Shown: positions 51,110-62,280, counted from the first letter of the stretch. The stretch is DNA of 64,000 bases from Symbiodinium natans (GCA_905221605.1 CAJNDS010000890.1:1-64000); one strand, 5' to 3'. The notes: generated by a model not told the origin, from the letters alone. Made by a program: numbers and translations.

Positions 51110-52840
51110 AGGGACCTTTACCTAGAGACCTGGCCAACTTCTAAGTAACCACGACCCTCCTACTGTGGCGCCCCAAACTACGAGGAATACACAGCAATGC
51201 CATAACTTAGTCGGGGCTCTGCTGGTTAAGCGGATTCCATCCTAGGCGCACCAAAACGGTTGGGTTAGGAAATGAAGGTCCCGTTTTGGGAGGTACCCAC
51301 AATCTTACATCGGCCGCTTTCTCATGGGGCCGTGGTCAAGACCACTATGACACAATTCGTCCGATCCTGACGCTGCGGATTCTCCGTCACGGGATGACTG
51401 GGCCGGGTCAGCTCATTCCGCCGACCCTTTTCACCCAACGTATCCCCCCCCCCCCCCTCTGGCGAGCATTATTGGCAGGTGGTTCGCCACCCCCCCCCCC
51501 TTTCGGTTCCCCGTCCCCTCTGCCCACTCCGCACCCCCCCTCCCCTCCTCCAGTACCCGAATTCTTCTTGAACATTTTGGGCTTGAAGATCGGGTTTTGG
51601 GCTTAGGGTTCAGTCTTTGAAGTCCGAGCATTCACTACTCAAGCTGTCATGCTTTCATACACCCTGTAAACCCGATAAAGCCTTTAAAGGCCTATACACC
51701 CTATGAACCCTATGACCATGCCTGCCCCCCTCCGCCCTTCCTCCCGCAGCCGAGTTTTTCTATATGGGGTTCTACCTTGGACCCTTAAGGCTGTACCCTT
51801 GGGTTTTGGGGTCCCTTTTCAGGATCCGTAAGGGAATAACAAGGGCCAAAATTGGAGCATGTTAAGGGGGAAATGTCGCTCATCACGCCCCATACCGACT
51901 CAAAGCATCTGCAAACAACGTCAGGGAGCGGCCACTGATTCGCCGTCAGGCGTTCTCGATGCCCTAGACCCTGAACCACGTACCCATACAGGGCTTAGAC
52001 TTGGGGTCAAGCCCACCCTAAACCGTAAACCCTAAACCCTAAACCCTAAACCCTAAACCGTCCTTGCGCATGTCCCGGGCCATCCGCTCCCACCGGCTCT
52101 CCGAGGAGGGCTTCGAGGGCTCCTTAGAGGGGTGGGGGGGGGGGGGGGGGGGGGTTAGGGTTTCGGGTTTCGGTTTTTTTTTTTTTTATAACAACCCTGT
52201 GCACCGTTTCTGGTGGGTTTAGGGTTTAGGGTTTCGGGTTGAGGACAGTTTTGGGGCATTATATAATACAAGATGTACAATATATAATATATGCTAGACG
52301 GTACATACAAAATATACTATACGTGAAAATTCTAGTGTCTATTAATAATGGTATATATATATATACATATATACATATAGATATAGATATAGATTAGATA
52401 TAGATATAGATATTTGTTTTGGATATAGATATAGATATAGATATAGATATTTGTAAGCCCAAACCCGTGGCGCTGGCCAGCTACATGCCTCCCCTCCACG
52501 GGACTGTGAGGTCACTGCTGCTCTCAACCCTACACCCTAAACCCTGAACCCTAAAACCCACCCCTTTGTCACATTAGCTCGTGTCATGGTGGGGCCATGC
52601 AAACCATGTTGCCAATTGCAGCTGGATTGGATCCTAAAAGCCCGTAGACACCGTTGGGGGCGGAGTGGAGCCCGTTTATGCTTGAACAATCTCGGCTTAG
52701 GGTTTAGGGTTTAGGGTTTAGGGTTTAGGGTTTAGGGTTTAGGGTTTAGGGTTTAGGGTTTAGGGTTTAGGGTTTAGGGTTTAGGGTTTAGGGTTTAGGG
52801 TTTAGGGTTTAGGGTTTAGGGTTTAGGGTTTAGGGCACTC
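51110..52840. other. Stretch with microsatellites and arrays, no clear gene
   Basis: Contains poly-C tracts (51440-51560), poly-G (52134-52155), AT-rich 52258-52345, (ATAGAT)n at 52370-52455, and a long TTTAGGG array at 52696-52836. I see no exon with good boundaries. Confidence 0.6.
52696..52836. repeat. TTTAGGG array
   Basis: About 20 perfect units, directly before the first acidic module. Confidence 0.95.
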
Positions 52841-52859
52841 TCCACAGACCTGTCAGGAG

Positions 52860-55800
52860 CATTCTCAACTCCCCGGCCTCAGGCGGAGATTCTGCGGGCG
52901 GACGCAAGTTCTCGGACGCGCCCTCGGCATCCTCAACATCGTTACTTGGTTGCTCTTTAACCCCCCAATAATAGTTGAACTTTCAGCTCCCTTGGTATGA
53001 CATTTAGAGGAACCCTAAACTAATAAAGTGATAAAATTGCAGAAACCTGGGGGAACTACAGGTTAACCTTTGGGATTAAAGGGGGGTTATACTACCCCAA
53101 AAGGTTAAAGGTTACCTGCTCTACTACTAGGCCTCTGCTCGCTGGGTGCTAGGGGTTTGCAGGCTCGAGGTGCAGCTTTGGTGGAGCCCCCTCCTCCCCC
53201 TCCCCTTCTCCAATGCCGTGAGGCCTGCGCTGGAGCATTTGCAGTGGTAGCGCAGAGGCACTCTGCGGTGTCCTCGGCCTTGTCAAAGTTGCTTCGTGGT
53301 CGAGGTTCTCTAGAATTCTTGGCTTGGGGAGTTTTCTACACAAAGCAAGCGTGTTCAGGGCACCTGAAGATGCAAATCTTAGTTCGCAGCTGCTGGGCAA
53401 AAAAGGGTACGGTTACACTCCTCTCAATCGCCCAACCTCAGCCGGAGTGTCTGCGGAGAGCGGACGGTTCTCGAGCGCGCCCTCGGCGTCCTCAACATCA
53501 TTACTTGACGCCTCTGCTCGTCAGTTTCCAGGTTTAAGGTCCCGTATGGTCCCATCCTCCCACTCCCATCGACGCAACGAGGCCTCTGCTGGAGCGTCTG
53601 CAGACGTGGGACATAGGTTGTCTGCGGCATCCTCGACCTTTTCAACATCTTGTTCTTGTTGTGGCCGAGGTTCTCTAGGACTCTTCGCTGGGCAGGTACT
53701 ATATGGGGGGTTTGCGGTATTAGGGGGTACCATAGTGGGGCCGCCCTTGATATATGGGAATCCGACTATTTGGGGGTCTATTTTGGGGGTCAACTACTTG
53801 CGTAGCATGCGCAAGGCAAGCGTGCTCAGGGCTTCTGACGGTGCAAATCTTAGCACTTCTTCTGCGCAAGAGATGGAGTTACAACAATGCAACCTTCCTG
53901 TTAACTGCCCGGCCTCAGGCGGAGATTCTGCAAACGGGCGCAAGTTCTCGGGCGCACCCTCGGCGTCCTCAACATCATTACTTGCAGCTTCTGCTCGCTG
54001 GATGCTAGCAGTTTGCAGGCTCGAGGTGCAGCTTTGGTGGAGCCCCCTCCTCCCCCTGCCCTTCTCCAATGCCGTGAGGCCTGCGCTGGAGCATTTGCAG
54101 TGGCAGCGCAGAGGCACTCTTCGGTGTCCTCGGCCTTGTCAAAGTTGTGTCGTGGTCGAGGTTCTCTAGAATTCTTGGCTTGGGGAGTTTTCTACACAAA
54201 GCAACCGTGTTCAGGGCACCTGAAGATGCAAATCTTAGTTCGCAGCTGCTGGGCAAAAAAGGGTACGGTTACACTCCTCCCAATCGCCCAACCTCAGCCG
54301 GAGTGTCTGCGGAGAGCGGACGGTTCTCGAGTGCGCCCTCGGCGTCCTCAACATCATTACTTGACGCCTCTGCTCGTCAGTTTCCAGGTTTAAGGTCCCG
54401 TATGGTCCCATCCTCCCACACCCACCGACGCAGCGAGGCCTCTGCTGGAGCGTCTGCAGACGTGGGACAGAGGCTGTCTGCGGCATCCTCGACCTTTTCA
54501 ACATCTTGTTCTTGTTGTGGCCGAGGTTCTCTAGGACTCTTCGCTGGGCAGGTACTATATAGTGGGGCCGCCCTTGATATATGGGAATCCGGCTATTTGG
54601 GGGTCTATTTTAGGGGTCACCACTTGACGCCTCTGCTCGTCAGTTTCCAGGTTTAAGGTCCCGTATGGTCCCATCCTCCCACACCCACCGACGCAGCGAG
54701 GCCTCTGCTGGAGCGTCTGCAGACGTGGGACAGAGGTTGTCTGCGGCATCCTCGACCTTTTCAACATCTTGTTCTTGTTGTGGCCGAGGTTCTCTAGGAC
54801 TTTCGCTGGGCAGGTACTTTCTGGGGGGTTTGCTTTATTAGCGGGTACCATAGTGGGGCCGCCCTTGATATATGGGAATCCGACTATTTGGGGGGGTCTA
54901 TTTTGGGGGTCACCTACTTGCGTAGCATGCACAAGGCAAGCGTGTTCAGGGCTTCTGACGGTGCAAACCTTAGCACTTCTTCTGCGCAAGAGATGGAGTT
55001 TCAAAATGCCACCTTCCTTTTAATTGCCCGGCCTCAGGCGGAGATTCTGCGAGCGGACGCAAGTTCTCGGGCGCTCCCTCGGCGTCCTCAACATCATTAC
55101 TTGCAGCTTCTGCTCGCAGGGCGCTGTAGCTGTTTGCCTGTTCGAGGTGCAGCATTGTTGGAGCTCCCTCCTCCCCCTCCCCTGCTCCCCCCGTGCCGTG
55201 AGGCCTCCGCTGGAGGATCTGCAGATGTGGGGCAGAAGTGCTCTGCGGGGTCTTCTGCCTTGTCATGACCGAGGTTCTCGGGGATTCTTGACTTAGAGCC
55301 CATGCTCCGGACTTCTGAAGGTGCAAATCTATAGCTGGCAGTTGGGTTCGGCCGGTCCACACTAACAGTCAAATAACGACGTGGCCTTATAACACACAGG
55401 CCAAAAATAGCACCAGGAATCCCAGTCAATTTTAGCATTTACCGGGTGCTTCTTTTTGTGGGTCTGCTGGTGGTGACTGCTAGTCACATAGCAACAGAAA
55501 TAGCACCAGAAATAGCACCAGAAATAGCACAAACAATAGCACAAAAAATAGCACCAGAAATAGCACCAGGAATAGCACAAAAAATAGCACCAGAAATAGC
55601 ACCAGGAATCCCAGTCAATTTTAGCAGCTTAGCATTTACCGGGTGCTGTTTTTGTGGGTCTGCTGATGGTGACTGGTAGTCACATAGCACCAGAAACAGC
55701 ACCAGAAATAGCACCAGAAATAGCACAAACAATAGCACAAAAAATAGCACCAGAAATAGCACCAGGAATAGCACAAAAAATAGCACCAGAAATAGCACCA

Positions 55801-56065
55801 GGAATAGCACAAAAAATAGCACCAGAAATAGCTCCAGGAAAAGCACCAGGACAAGCAGGAATCCCAGTCAATTTTTGGGCATTTACCGGGTGCTTTTATT
55901 TGTGGGTCTGCTGGTGGTGACTGTTAGTGTGGACCGGCCGAACCCTAGCTGGCAGCTTCCGAACAAAAGGCGCTACCCTCCCACTTGCCCCGCCTCAGCT
56001 GGAGTTTCTGCGGAGAGCGGGCGCAAGTTCTCGGGCAGGCCCTCGGCGTCCTGAATATTGTGGAA
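52860..56065 (-). CDS. Tandem alternating acidic coding modules (alpha/beta)
   Basis: Two related motifs alternate. Alpha reads NDVEDAEGAPENLRPLAESP then PEAG; copies near 52880, 53430, 53908, 54286, 55030 and 55995. Beta reads DKAEDTAECLC or DVEKVEDAADNLCPTSADA then PAEAS; copies near 53217, 53578, 54074, 54437, 54695 and 55200. Spacer DNA is duplicated too (for example RFAPSEALSTLAL before beta). The largest single frame is 54970-55362 (130 codons). Stops and an 11-base indel break other copies, so this is either a repeat protein split by introns or a decaying segmental array. The acidic PENL/PAEA motif matches no family I know. Confidence 0.45.
55342..55945. mobile_element. 0.6-kb element with 28-bp TIRs and internal minisatellite
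   Basis: GGGTTCGGCCGGTCCACACT then AACAGTCA at the left is the exact inverse of the right end. The flanks repeat TAGCTGGCAG at 55332-55341 and 55946-55955, a probable 10-bp target duplication. Inside are three copies of GGAATCCCAGTCAATTTT (55416, 55605, 55858) and two blocks of a 12-bp GAAATAGCACCA minisatellite (55489-55604, 55684-55857). Non-autonomous: no transposase frame. It lies in the alpha/beta module array. Confidence 0.85.
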
Positions 56066-56099
56066 CTTTGCCACGACTTTGCCAATTTTGCTGTAGGGT

Positions 56100-56429
56100 T
56101 TATAGAGTTAAGGTATGCGATTTCAGGTTTGGCGCTGAGGTTCTCGGCGCCTCCTGCTTGGGGTCACCGCGGATGCCTTCACGGTGCTTCTCGAGGGTCT
56201 GCGCCTGCGATAGTCGGTTTATAAGCTTCGAGAGGGGCCTCCGAGAAATGAGGGCAGCACTTTTTTGTAGGGGGAGGGGAGGAGGAGGAGGAGGGGGGAC
56301 CGTCCCTGCAAAAAGGCCTCTTTCTTTCAACTTGCATGGGCTGTCTTCGGGGACACCTCCCGAACTTGGGAAAGTGTCGAATCGACGGCTTGCAAGGAGC
56401 CTGCGGGATGTCTCCGGTCCGTGATGCAA
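56100..56429 (-). CDS. Coding-like exon after an intronic element
   Basis: A - strand frame of 109 codons reads HGPETSRRLLASRRFDTFPS, GGVPEDSPCKLKERGLF, a Pro run from a (GGA)n tract, then LEKHREGIRGDPKQEAPRTS. It lies downstream (sense) of family A copy 4, so it may be the next exon after 56598-56744. Confidence 0.35.
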   Translation of the reverse strand: MHHGPETSRRLLASRRFDTFPSSGGVPEDSPCKLKERGLFAGTVPPPPPPPLPLQKSAALISRRPLSKLINRLSQAQTLEKHREGIRGDPKQEAPRTSAPNLKSHTLTL

Positions 56430-56455
56430 CTCAACCCCGCACCCTAAACCCTAAA

Positions 56456-56492
56456 CTACTATTTTCTTAAGAACCCCCCCCCAAAAAAATAA

Positions 56493-56533
<41 letters not shown>

Positions 56534-56596
56534 CTTATAGGGCATATAGAGATTATTATTGTTTTATATTCTTGAGGGTTCTTAAGCAAATAGTAG
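56456..56596. mobile_element. Inverted-repeat element family A, copy 4 (probable intron)
   Basis: CTACTATTTTCTTAAGAACC on the left and the inverted GGTTCTTAAGCAAATAGTAG on the right; 141 bp. In the - sense it is preceded by GTGTA after exon 56598-56744 (possible GT donor) and ends TAGTAG (AG acceptor), the layout seen in ankyrin intron 3. Confidence 0.8.
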
Positions 56597-56597
56597 T

Positions 56598-56744
56598 ACA
56601 CCCACGGAAGTTGCGTGATGCAACAAACAGGGCCTGTTGCACCACAGACTGTAGAACCAGATGCGTCGAGCTGGCGTCGGAAGGCGCATCATCATCGGAG
56701 GCCTCTGGCGCCAGCATTGTGTGAATGCGTCTCCAACGTATCAC
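56598..56744 (-). CDS. Acidic exon, paralogue of 63650-63760
   Basis: The frame reads LAPEASDDDAPSDASSTHLV then LQSVVQQALFVASRNFRG and stops at the family A element. It aligns with SDDAPSDASAVHLVPQSPVQ near 63.7 kb with a clean three-base indel, supporting the - frame. Confidence 0.45.
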
Positions 56745-57069
56745 AATTCTGGGAACCCCAAACCCTAAACCCTAAACCCTAAACCCTAAACCCTAAACCC
56801 TAAACCCTAAACCCTAAACCCTTTGGATGTTTTGACAGAACCCACGTACAGAGTGTCTGCGGGCCTCTGGTGCAGCATCCTCTGTGGCCAGTGCCTGCCA
56901 ATCGGAAAGGGCAATGCGCACCAGGATTAGGGTTTAGGGTTTAGGGGGCTTAGGGGGTTTAGGGTTTTTAGGGTTTAGGGTTTAGGGCTTAGGGTTTAGG
57001 ATCTTGTGTTTAGGGCTGATTCCGGCCTACAGCATTCGACTGAAGTCCCAAACGAACACTCGACTGCTC

Positions 57070-57180
57070 ACACACACACACACACACACCAACCAACCAA
57101 CCAACCAACCAACCAACCAACCAACCAACCAACCAACCAACCAACCAACCAACCAACCAACCAACCAGCCAAGCAACCAA
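57070..57180. repeat. (CCAA)n tetranucleotide array
   Basis: About 25 units following a (CA)n run. It spells Asn/Gln/Pro/Thr on + and Gly/Trp/Leu/Val on -; non-coding. Confidence 0.95.
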
Positions 57181-58075
57181 CAAACCAACAAACCCTCCAA
57201 ACGCGGAAGTCATGAGCTCTTGAAACGCTCAAGCCCCGTACAACGTCACCAAGAACAAGTCAGATACTAATACCCTAAACCTTAAACCTAAACCCTAAAC
57301 TCCAAACTCTCACTGCGTTGGATCTTGCATTGCCCCCTCGCCTCCGCCATGACAGGGGTCGCGCACTTGTCGGTTTCCGCAGCCTCTATGAGAGGCAACA
57401 CCCTCAAAACCCCCAAACCTCGAGCCTTAGAAGTCTCTAAGCCCCACATGAGGGTTCTCACATTATGGGTACCTTATTTGGGGTCCTTCTTCGACGGGAA
57501 TGCTACTATTTGGGGGTCTGTATTAGGGGTCCCTTATTTTCGTAAACCCCCGGCTGAAAACAGCTATGAAAAACCCAATTGCCCGAAAGATGCCCGAAAG
57601 AAGGAGCCGCTTCACCATCCAAATCGAGCGTGCGCAGGGGTTTGGGGTTTAGGGTATATGGTTTAGGGTGGGTTTGGAGCGTGGGGGTTGTAAACTGCTT
57701 CAGGGCTTTAGCTTACTTCCAAATGAAACTTGATGGTTTAGGGTTTGGGATTTAGGGAGCGTAAATTCGGGTACAGATGACAAAAGGGGCCAGTACTTTT
57801 TTCAGCCACCACGTAGGGGCGCAGCTTCCTGCGCAAATCCTTTAGGGTTTAGGGTTTAGGGTTAAGGTTTAGGGTTTAGGGTTTAGGGTTTGGGGTTGTT
57901 GGGGCTCCCCTACCCCCCATAGACCCTGATTGGTTTCGGAGCGCTTTGCTTGATTCTGCTTGATTCCTTGCCCTTTCGCGAAGTACCCGCGCTCCATCTC
58001 CCAATGTCCTCCAGATTCGCTCCGAAGACGTCTTCGGTTTCCCGGATGTCGCGCGCCTCCTCGTCCTGTCAGAAC

Positions 58076-58137
58076 GAAACCCTAAACCCTAAACCCTAAA
58101 CCCTAAACCCTAAACCCTAAACCCTAAACCCTAAACC
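58076..58137. repeat. CCCTAAA array
   Basis: About nine perfect units. Confidence 0.95.
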
Positions 58138-58222
58138 CCCCCTTCCTGAACAAGTGCGATCATGCCGCAGAGCTCCTGCAACCCGGTTAACTCAAGCCTC
58201 AACTTCAAAGTGCCGAAGCCTC

Positions 58223-58393
58223 CCCAGAGACTCCAAAACCCCTTAATTAAGGAATATACCTTAAAAAAATCTTAGGGTTCCTACTATAACTTAGGGTATA
58301 TTGCTTAATTAAGGAATATACCTTAAATTATAATAGGAACCCTAATATGATTTAAGGTATATTCCTAAATTAAGGGGTTTTGGAGTCTCTGGG
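58223..58393. mobile_element. Inverted-repeat element family D, copy 2
   Basis: CCCAGAGACTCCAAAACCCC on the left is matched by the inverted ...GGGGTTTTGGAGTCTCTGGG on the right. The interior has two copies of CTTAATTAAGGAATATACCT, one per half, so this copy looks like a dimer of the 47.7-kb element. Confidence 0.85.
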
Positions 58394-58725
58394 CCTAAAA
58401 CCGAAACCCCACAAGCTGGGCCTAGCCGTAAAGAAACCTAAACAGGTCCTGACCCCCCGCGCTTCACGGAAGACGTGGAGTCTGTACAAACTCATAATAT
58501 ACCCCCCAAATTGCACAGGGGTTCGACCGAGGTCCGTGGGCACTTTCGTGGCTTTGGCCGTGTTGGAGTTTCATGATGCTTCCTTTTGGTTCGGGGTTTA
58601 GGGCTCCTAAACCCTAAACCAAACCCTGCGTAAGGGCTAAGAATCGAATATCGGGTGTTCTCCTCCTCAGCTGGGCCACGGGACTCGGCAACATCTTCAC
58701 CGACCTCGGCTCGACTTCGACTTAC

Positions 58726-58786
58726 ACCAGCGAAGACCGCGAACAGTGTAGACCAGAACTTGAAGTCTTGAAACAACATGTCCAAC
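58726..58786 (-). CDS. Exon with strong splice sites
   Basis: Between a GGCTCTCTTCAG acceptor and a GTAAGT donor, 20 codons read LDMLFQDFKFWSTLFAVFAG (1 base in, phase 0 out). Hydrophobic C-terminal half; could be part of a membrane segment. The sequence beyond the donor stays open (EVGEDVAESRGPAEEE), so readthrough is possible. Confidence 0.5.
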
Positions 58787-58894
58787 CTGAAGAGAGCCTC
58801 TCAAAGGGAGACGCAAACCACCAGAAGCCTGGAAGGCCATCCATGAAGAAAGACAAGGGGAGACAAGCATATCGGCCAGTCGGAAATTCTTAGA

Positions 58895-59104
58895 CTAGAA
58901 GGAACTGTTGAAGGCTCCTGATAGGGTCTTGAAGATGGATCGCTTGGCACCCGGCTGGAAGAGCCTCAATGGCATCCTTCGCAGACTACTCATGGTTGAG
59001 TTAGGTTGGCTCGTTCGCGAAACGTCCATTCTCAAGTCTGGGGGCTTGAGGGCACTGACCTTAGAAGATGACATCGCGGAATCAAATCGCTGCGATTTAA
59101 ACAC
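58895..59104 (-). CDS. Basic Ser/Arg-rich small frame
   Basis: ATG then 68 codons to TAG with phrases SSSKVSALKPPDLRMDVSRT and RMPLRLFQPGAKRSIFKTLS. The + strand is also open (58908-59219) in a less balanced frame. Possible terminal exon. Confidence 0.4.
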   Translation of the reverse strand: MFKSQRFDSAMSSSKVSALKPPDLRMDVSRTSQPNSTMSSLRRMPLRLFQPGAKRSIFKTLSGAFNSSF

Positions 59105-59510
59105 GCAGGCCCGAATCGCTTCTTATTCGGTCGTATTCAACCGTTGGAAACGCAAATCGCGCGATTCGGGTTTCCAATGCCAAATCGCAGCTTGTGCTGC
59201 TTTCAAGCAGCACTCGTGAGAAGTGGGTTCAATGATTTTTGCGTGTTTGGGAAAAATCATTTAGCCAGCTTGGGCCCAAGGACTTTGTCACTATTTCAGA
59301 AATTCAAGTTCAGGGGCGCTTTTAGGAAGCCTTGAATAACCGGAAACTTAGATTCAGAGAGGTGCTGGAAAGCCTTCAGTTGTTTGGAAATTCAGTTTAC
59401 GGAGCCATTTGAAGGCCCTCATTGGTCTCGAAACTCGCACGTAGCGAAGTACAGATTTTCTTTCATGTATATTTGAGTAAGAGTTTAGAGTTTAGGGCTT
59501 AAGCTAAACA

Positions 59511-60360
59511 CCCTCTCGCCCAACCCAAACTAGACTTTTCAATGTATGAAACAATCAGGTTGAGGATTTTATCCAGAAAAGTACCATGTTCAACGACTTA
59601 CTTCCGAGAGCACTGTGTGTTTTTTTGGTTTGTACCGAATCTGGTACTTCTGATGTGGGGGTGGGGTGGGGGGGGGTTGAGCACGAAATGATTTTTGCAG
59701 GCCCTGGCAAAAATCATTTCTGATGTTTTTCCTTCAAGGTTTTTGGGTTTAGGGCTAACAGGCCTTAAGATCAGGGTTTCTTAGCAAACTTGTGGGCATG
59801 GTCCTTTGACTTCCAAGTTGCCCTACGATTTGCAGCGATTTGTTGGCGATTTGAAGCGATCCAAGCACAATGCAGATTCCGGGTTTCTGTCTTCCGCGAC
59901 GTGTGACAGTCTTCAGGCCTGCCGAAGCTGAGCCCGTTGAGATGCAGGATTTGGTTTCTTTTGAGTTTCACGACCATGTAGGAGTGTCGGCTTTAGGTTT
60001 TACAGGGCTCCATCCATGGCACTTGTGTCTTCGTTGTGGCAGTATCATTCATGCTCGAGCTGGGTGTTGTTTTGCACGGTTTTGGGTTTAGGGGCTAGGA
60101 TTGAGAGTTTAGCCTTGAGAATCTAGGCTCTAGGCTCTAAGCTAGGCTTTTCAATGTATGAAACAATCAGGTTGAGGATTTTATCCAGAAAAGTACCATG
60201 TTCAACGACTTACTTCCGAGAGCACTGTGTGTTTTTTTGGTTTGTACCGAATCTGGTACTTCTGACGTGGGGGTGGGGGGGGGGTGAGCACGAAATGATT
60301 TTTGCAGGCCCTGGCAAAAATCATTTCTGATGTTTTCCCTTCAAGGTTTATGGGTTTAAG
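59511..60360. repeat. Direct duplication of about 225 bp
   Basis: About 59511-59745 and about 60137-60360 are near-identical, both starting AGGCTTTTCAATGTATGAAA and ending TCATTTCTGATGTTTT. Each holds the hairpin AAATGATTTTTGC...GCAAAAATCATTT around AGGCCCTG. Copies differ mainly in poly-G length. Confidence 0.85.
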
Positions 60361-60658
60361 ACTTAGGATAAGTGTTTAGAACCTGGTCCTTCTGAAGGGG
60401 GGGGGTGGGGGGGTTCGAGCACCAAATAACCCTCAACCCTGAACCCTCCACCCTCGACCCTCGACCCTCAACCTTCAACCCTCAATCCTAAACTCTAAAC
60501 CCTAAACCACCCTCAACCCTCAACCTTAAACCGGAGTCGAGGGTAGGGAAATTACGAGAGGTTTAAGCAACGGAGCTGTTCGAAAGATCTTTAACGAACC
60601 CCAGAAAAATCATTTAGCTTCCCCCTTCAAGTTCCCCTTGAAGCCTCTTTCTCAACCC

Positions 60659-61171
60659 TTATACATACCCATTTAAATCGCGCGATTCGGGCTTTCCCCA
60701 AACGCGGCGATTCCAAAACGCTGCGATTCTAACATCTAAGGCACTGACAACTATGGCTGCAACTCCCAAACAAGTTGAATGCGGGTCCTCGACTGCATCG
60801 GGGACTTCAATGACTTCGGCATCGTTCGGAGACTTCTCTTCCGCTTCCTCCTTCCCCTCCGCCTCCAAACGCTCGCCATCGCCCTCGTCCTCGTGCGCCT
60901 CAATCCTCTCCTCAGCTTCAGGATCTGCCACCTCCGACTGCTCCGCAGCCTCATCCCCCACCTCTGCCGACGCATTACCTACATCCGGCGCCGCTTCCTC
61001 GTCCACCTCCTCGCCTGCGTCCCCCTCCTCCTCTCCATCTCCTCCTCCCTTCTCTGCTTCCTCTCCAGCATTTTCGGAGCCCTCGCCTTCGCCCTTCTCA
61101 GGCAGGGCCCTCAAGTCCTGTGCTTCGTGTTCTCGCACCTGATCGAAGCGATCGCAGCTGGGTCCAAGCAA
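60659..61171 (-). CDS. Acidic Glu/Ala-rich protein or exon
   Basis: A 170-codon - strand frame. Its N-terminal third reads LGPSCDRFDQVREHEAQDLR then ALPEKGEGEGSENAGE. The middle is a Glu/Ala/Gly/Asp-rich stretch. It then reads KSPNDAEVIEVPDAVEDPHS. A GATTAG acceptor near 61183 would allow an exon start just upstream. The antisense frame is Ser-rich and looks like the shadow. The last about 30 codons run into CGATT-rich repeat sequence and may be intron. Probably a disordered acidic region; no family assigned. Confidence 0.45.
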   Translation of the reverse strand: MLGPSCDRFDQVREHEAQDLRALPEKGEGEGSENAGEEAEKGGGDGEEEGDAGEEVDEEAAPDVGNASAEVGDEAAEQSEVADPEAEERIEAHEDEGDGERLEAEGKEEAEEKSPNDAEVIEVPDAVEDPHSTCLGVAAIVVSALDVRIAAFWNRRVWGKPESRDLNGYV

Positions 61172-61639
61172 GTCCTGTCCTAATCCCTCGCCGACGCTAC
61201 GGGCTGCAATCCCTCAGAACAAACACTCCAGACCTCCAGGTCCTACCACAGCACATCCTAAACCCCTAAACTGCAAATTCAAAACATAATGCATGGGCTC
61301 GGCTGTCAATGCTTTCAGTCGCAACACCCGAAATCCCTGCCTTGAAAAGCCAACGGCTTGTATCACCCGACCATGTTAAAGCAACCCCCACCCCACCCCC
61401 CGGCACAACCACCGCCACCACCGATCGAAGACAGCTAGGCGTTTGGGGTTCTAATGTTTTTGATCGGTCGCATCAGGATACACGCGTTTAGGAGCCAATC
61501 ATAGACCGAGGCACGCACCGGCTGGAAGCACATGCCTGGCCTACCCATGCCTAATATACGGGCCTTCATAATTAGAGTAGGGTTTTGGGGGTTGTTATCG
61601 TATAATAATCAAGGAACCATAAGGGAGTATCGAAACGAC

Positions 61640-62030
61640 AAATAACAAGGGATCGCCAGCCGCGAAACAAAAACGCAGACTAGCCAAATTTGGGCCAATC
61701 GCACAGGAAGGCCTGTTTGCTTCTGACCAAACCACACGTGCTAGGCAAGCCTCCTCCGCCCGTTGAGTCGTGCCCAGCAGGCAAAACCGCAAAGGAGGAG
61801 GGAAGAGCTTTGCTGGAGGCGCGCGTGTCAGGGTCCAGGGATCGTCAGGCCGCAGAAGTCCCACAACAAATCTCCCGCATCCCTCGCTCACCCACCTCCT
61901 GGTGCTGCTCCTCGGCTTCATGTTCGACGCTGCTTTCCTCCAGGACGTTTCTGGCAAACATGGGGCTTTGGCTACTAGGCTGAGGGATGTTCGGATCCCC
62001 TCATGGGCCTCTGCTGGCAAAATTGAACCG
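61640..62030 (-). CDS. Coding-like block, frame unresolved
   Basis: Several - frames are open. One contains NVLEESSVEHEAEEQHQEVG then ERGMREICCGTSAA; another, longer frame runs 61595-62020. Boundaries not determined. Confidence 0.3.
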
Positions 62031-62159
62031 TAAACCCGGCGTTGGGTTGAGGGATTAGGGTTCGGCTTGGGGGTAAGGAGCTTGTGGGGGATTTAGTAGG
62101 GCTTCCCTCCGCCACCCAACCCTAAACCCCAAACCCATGAACCCCAAACCCTCAACCCC

Positions 62160-62280
62160 CCAAACCCTAAACCCTAAACCCCAAACCCTAAACCCTAAAC
62201 CCTAAACCCTAAACCCTAAACCCTACACCCTGAACCCTAAACCCTAAACCCTAAACCCTAAACCCTAAACCCTAAACCCC
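62160..62280. repeat. CCCTAAA array
   Basis: About 17 units; a second array lies at 62409-62478. Confidence 0.95.

Noticed and set aside
55446-55920. Ile-Ala-Pro-Glu repeat protein
   Set aside because: It is a translation of the 12-bp minisatellite inside the TIR element, with equally open frames on the other strand.
57004-57270. Asn-Gln-Pro-Thr repeat protein
   Set aside because: A (CCAA)n tetranucleotide array; the antisense is equally open.
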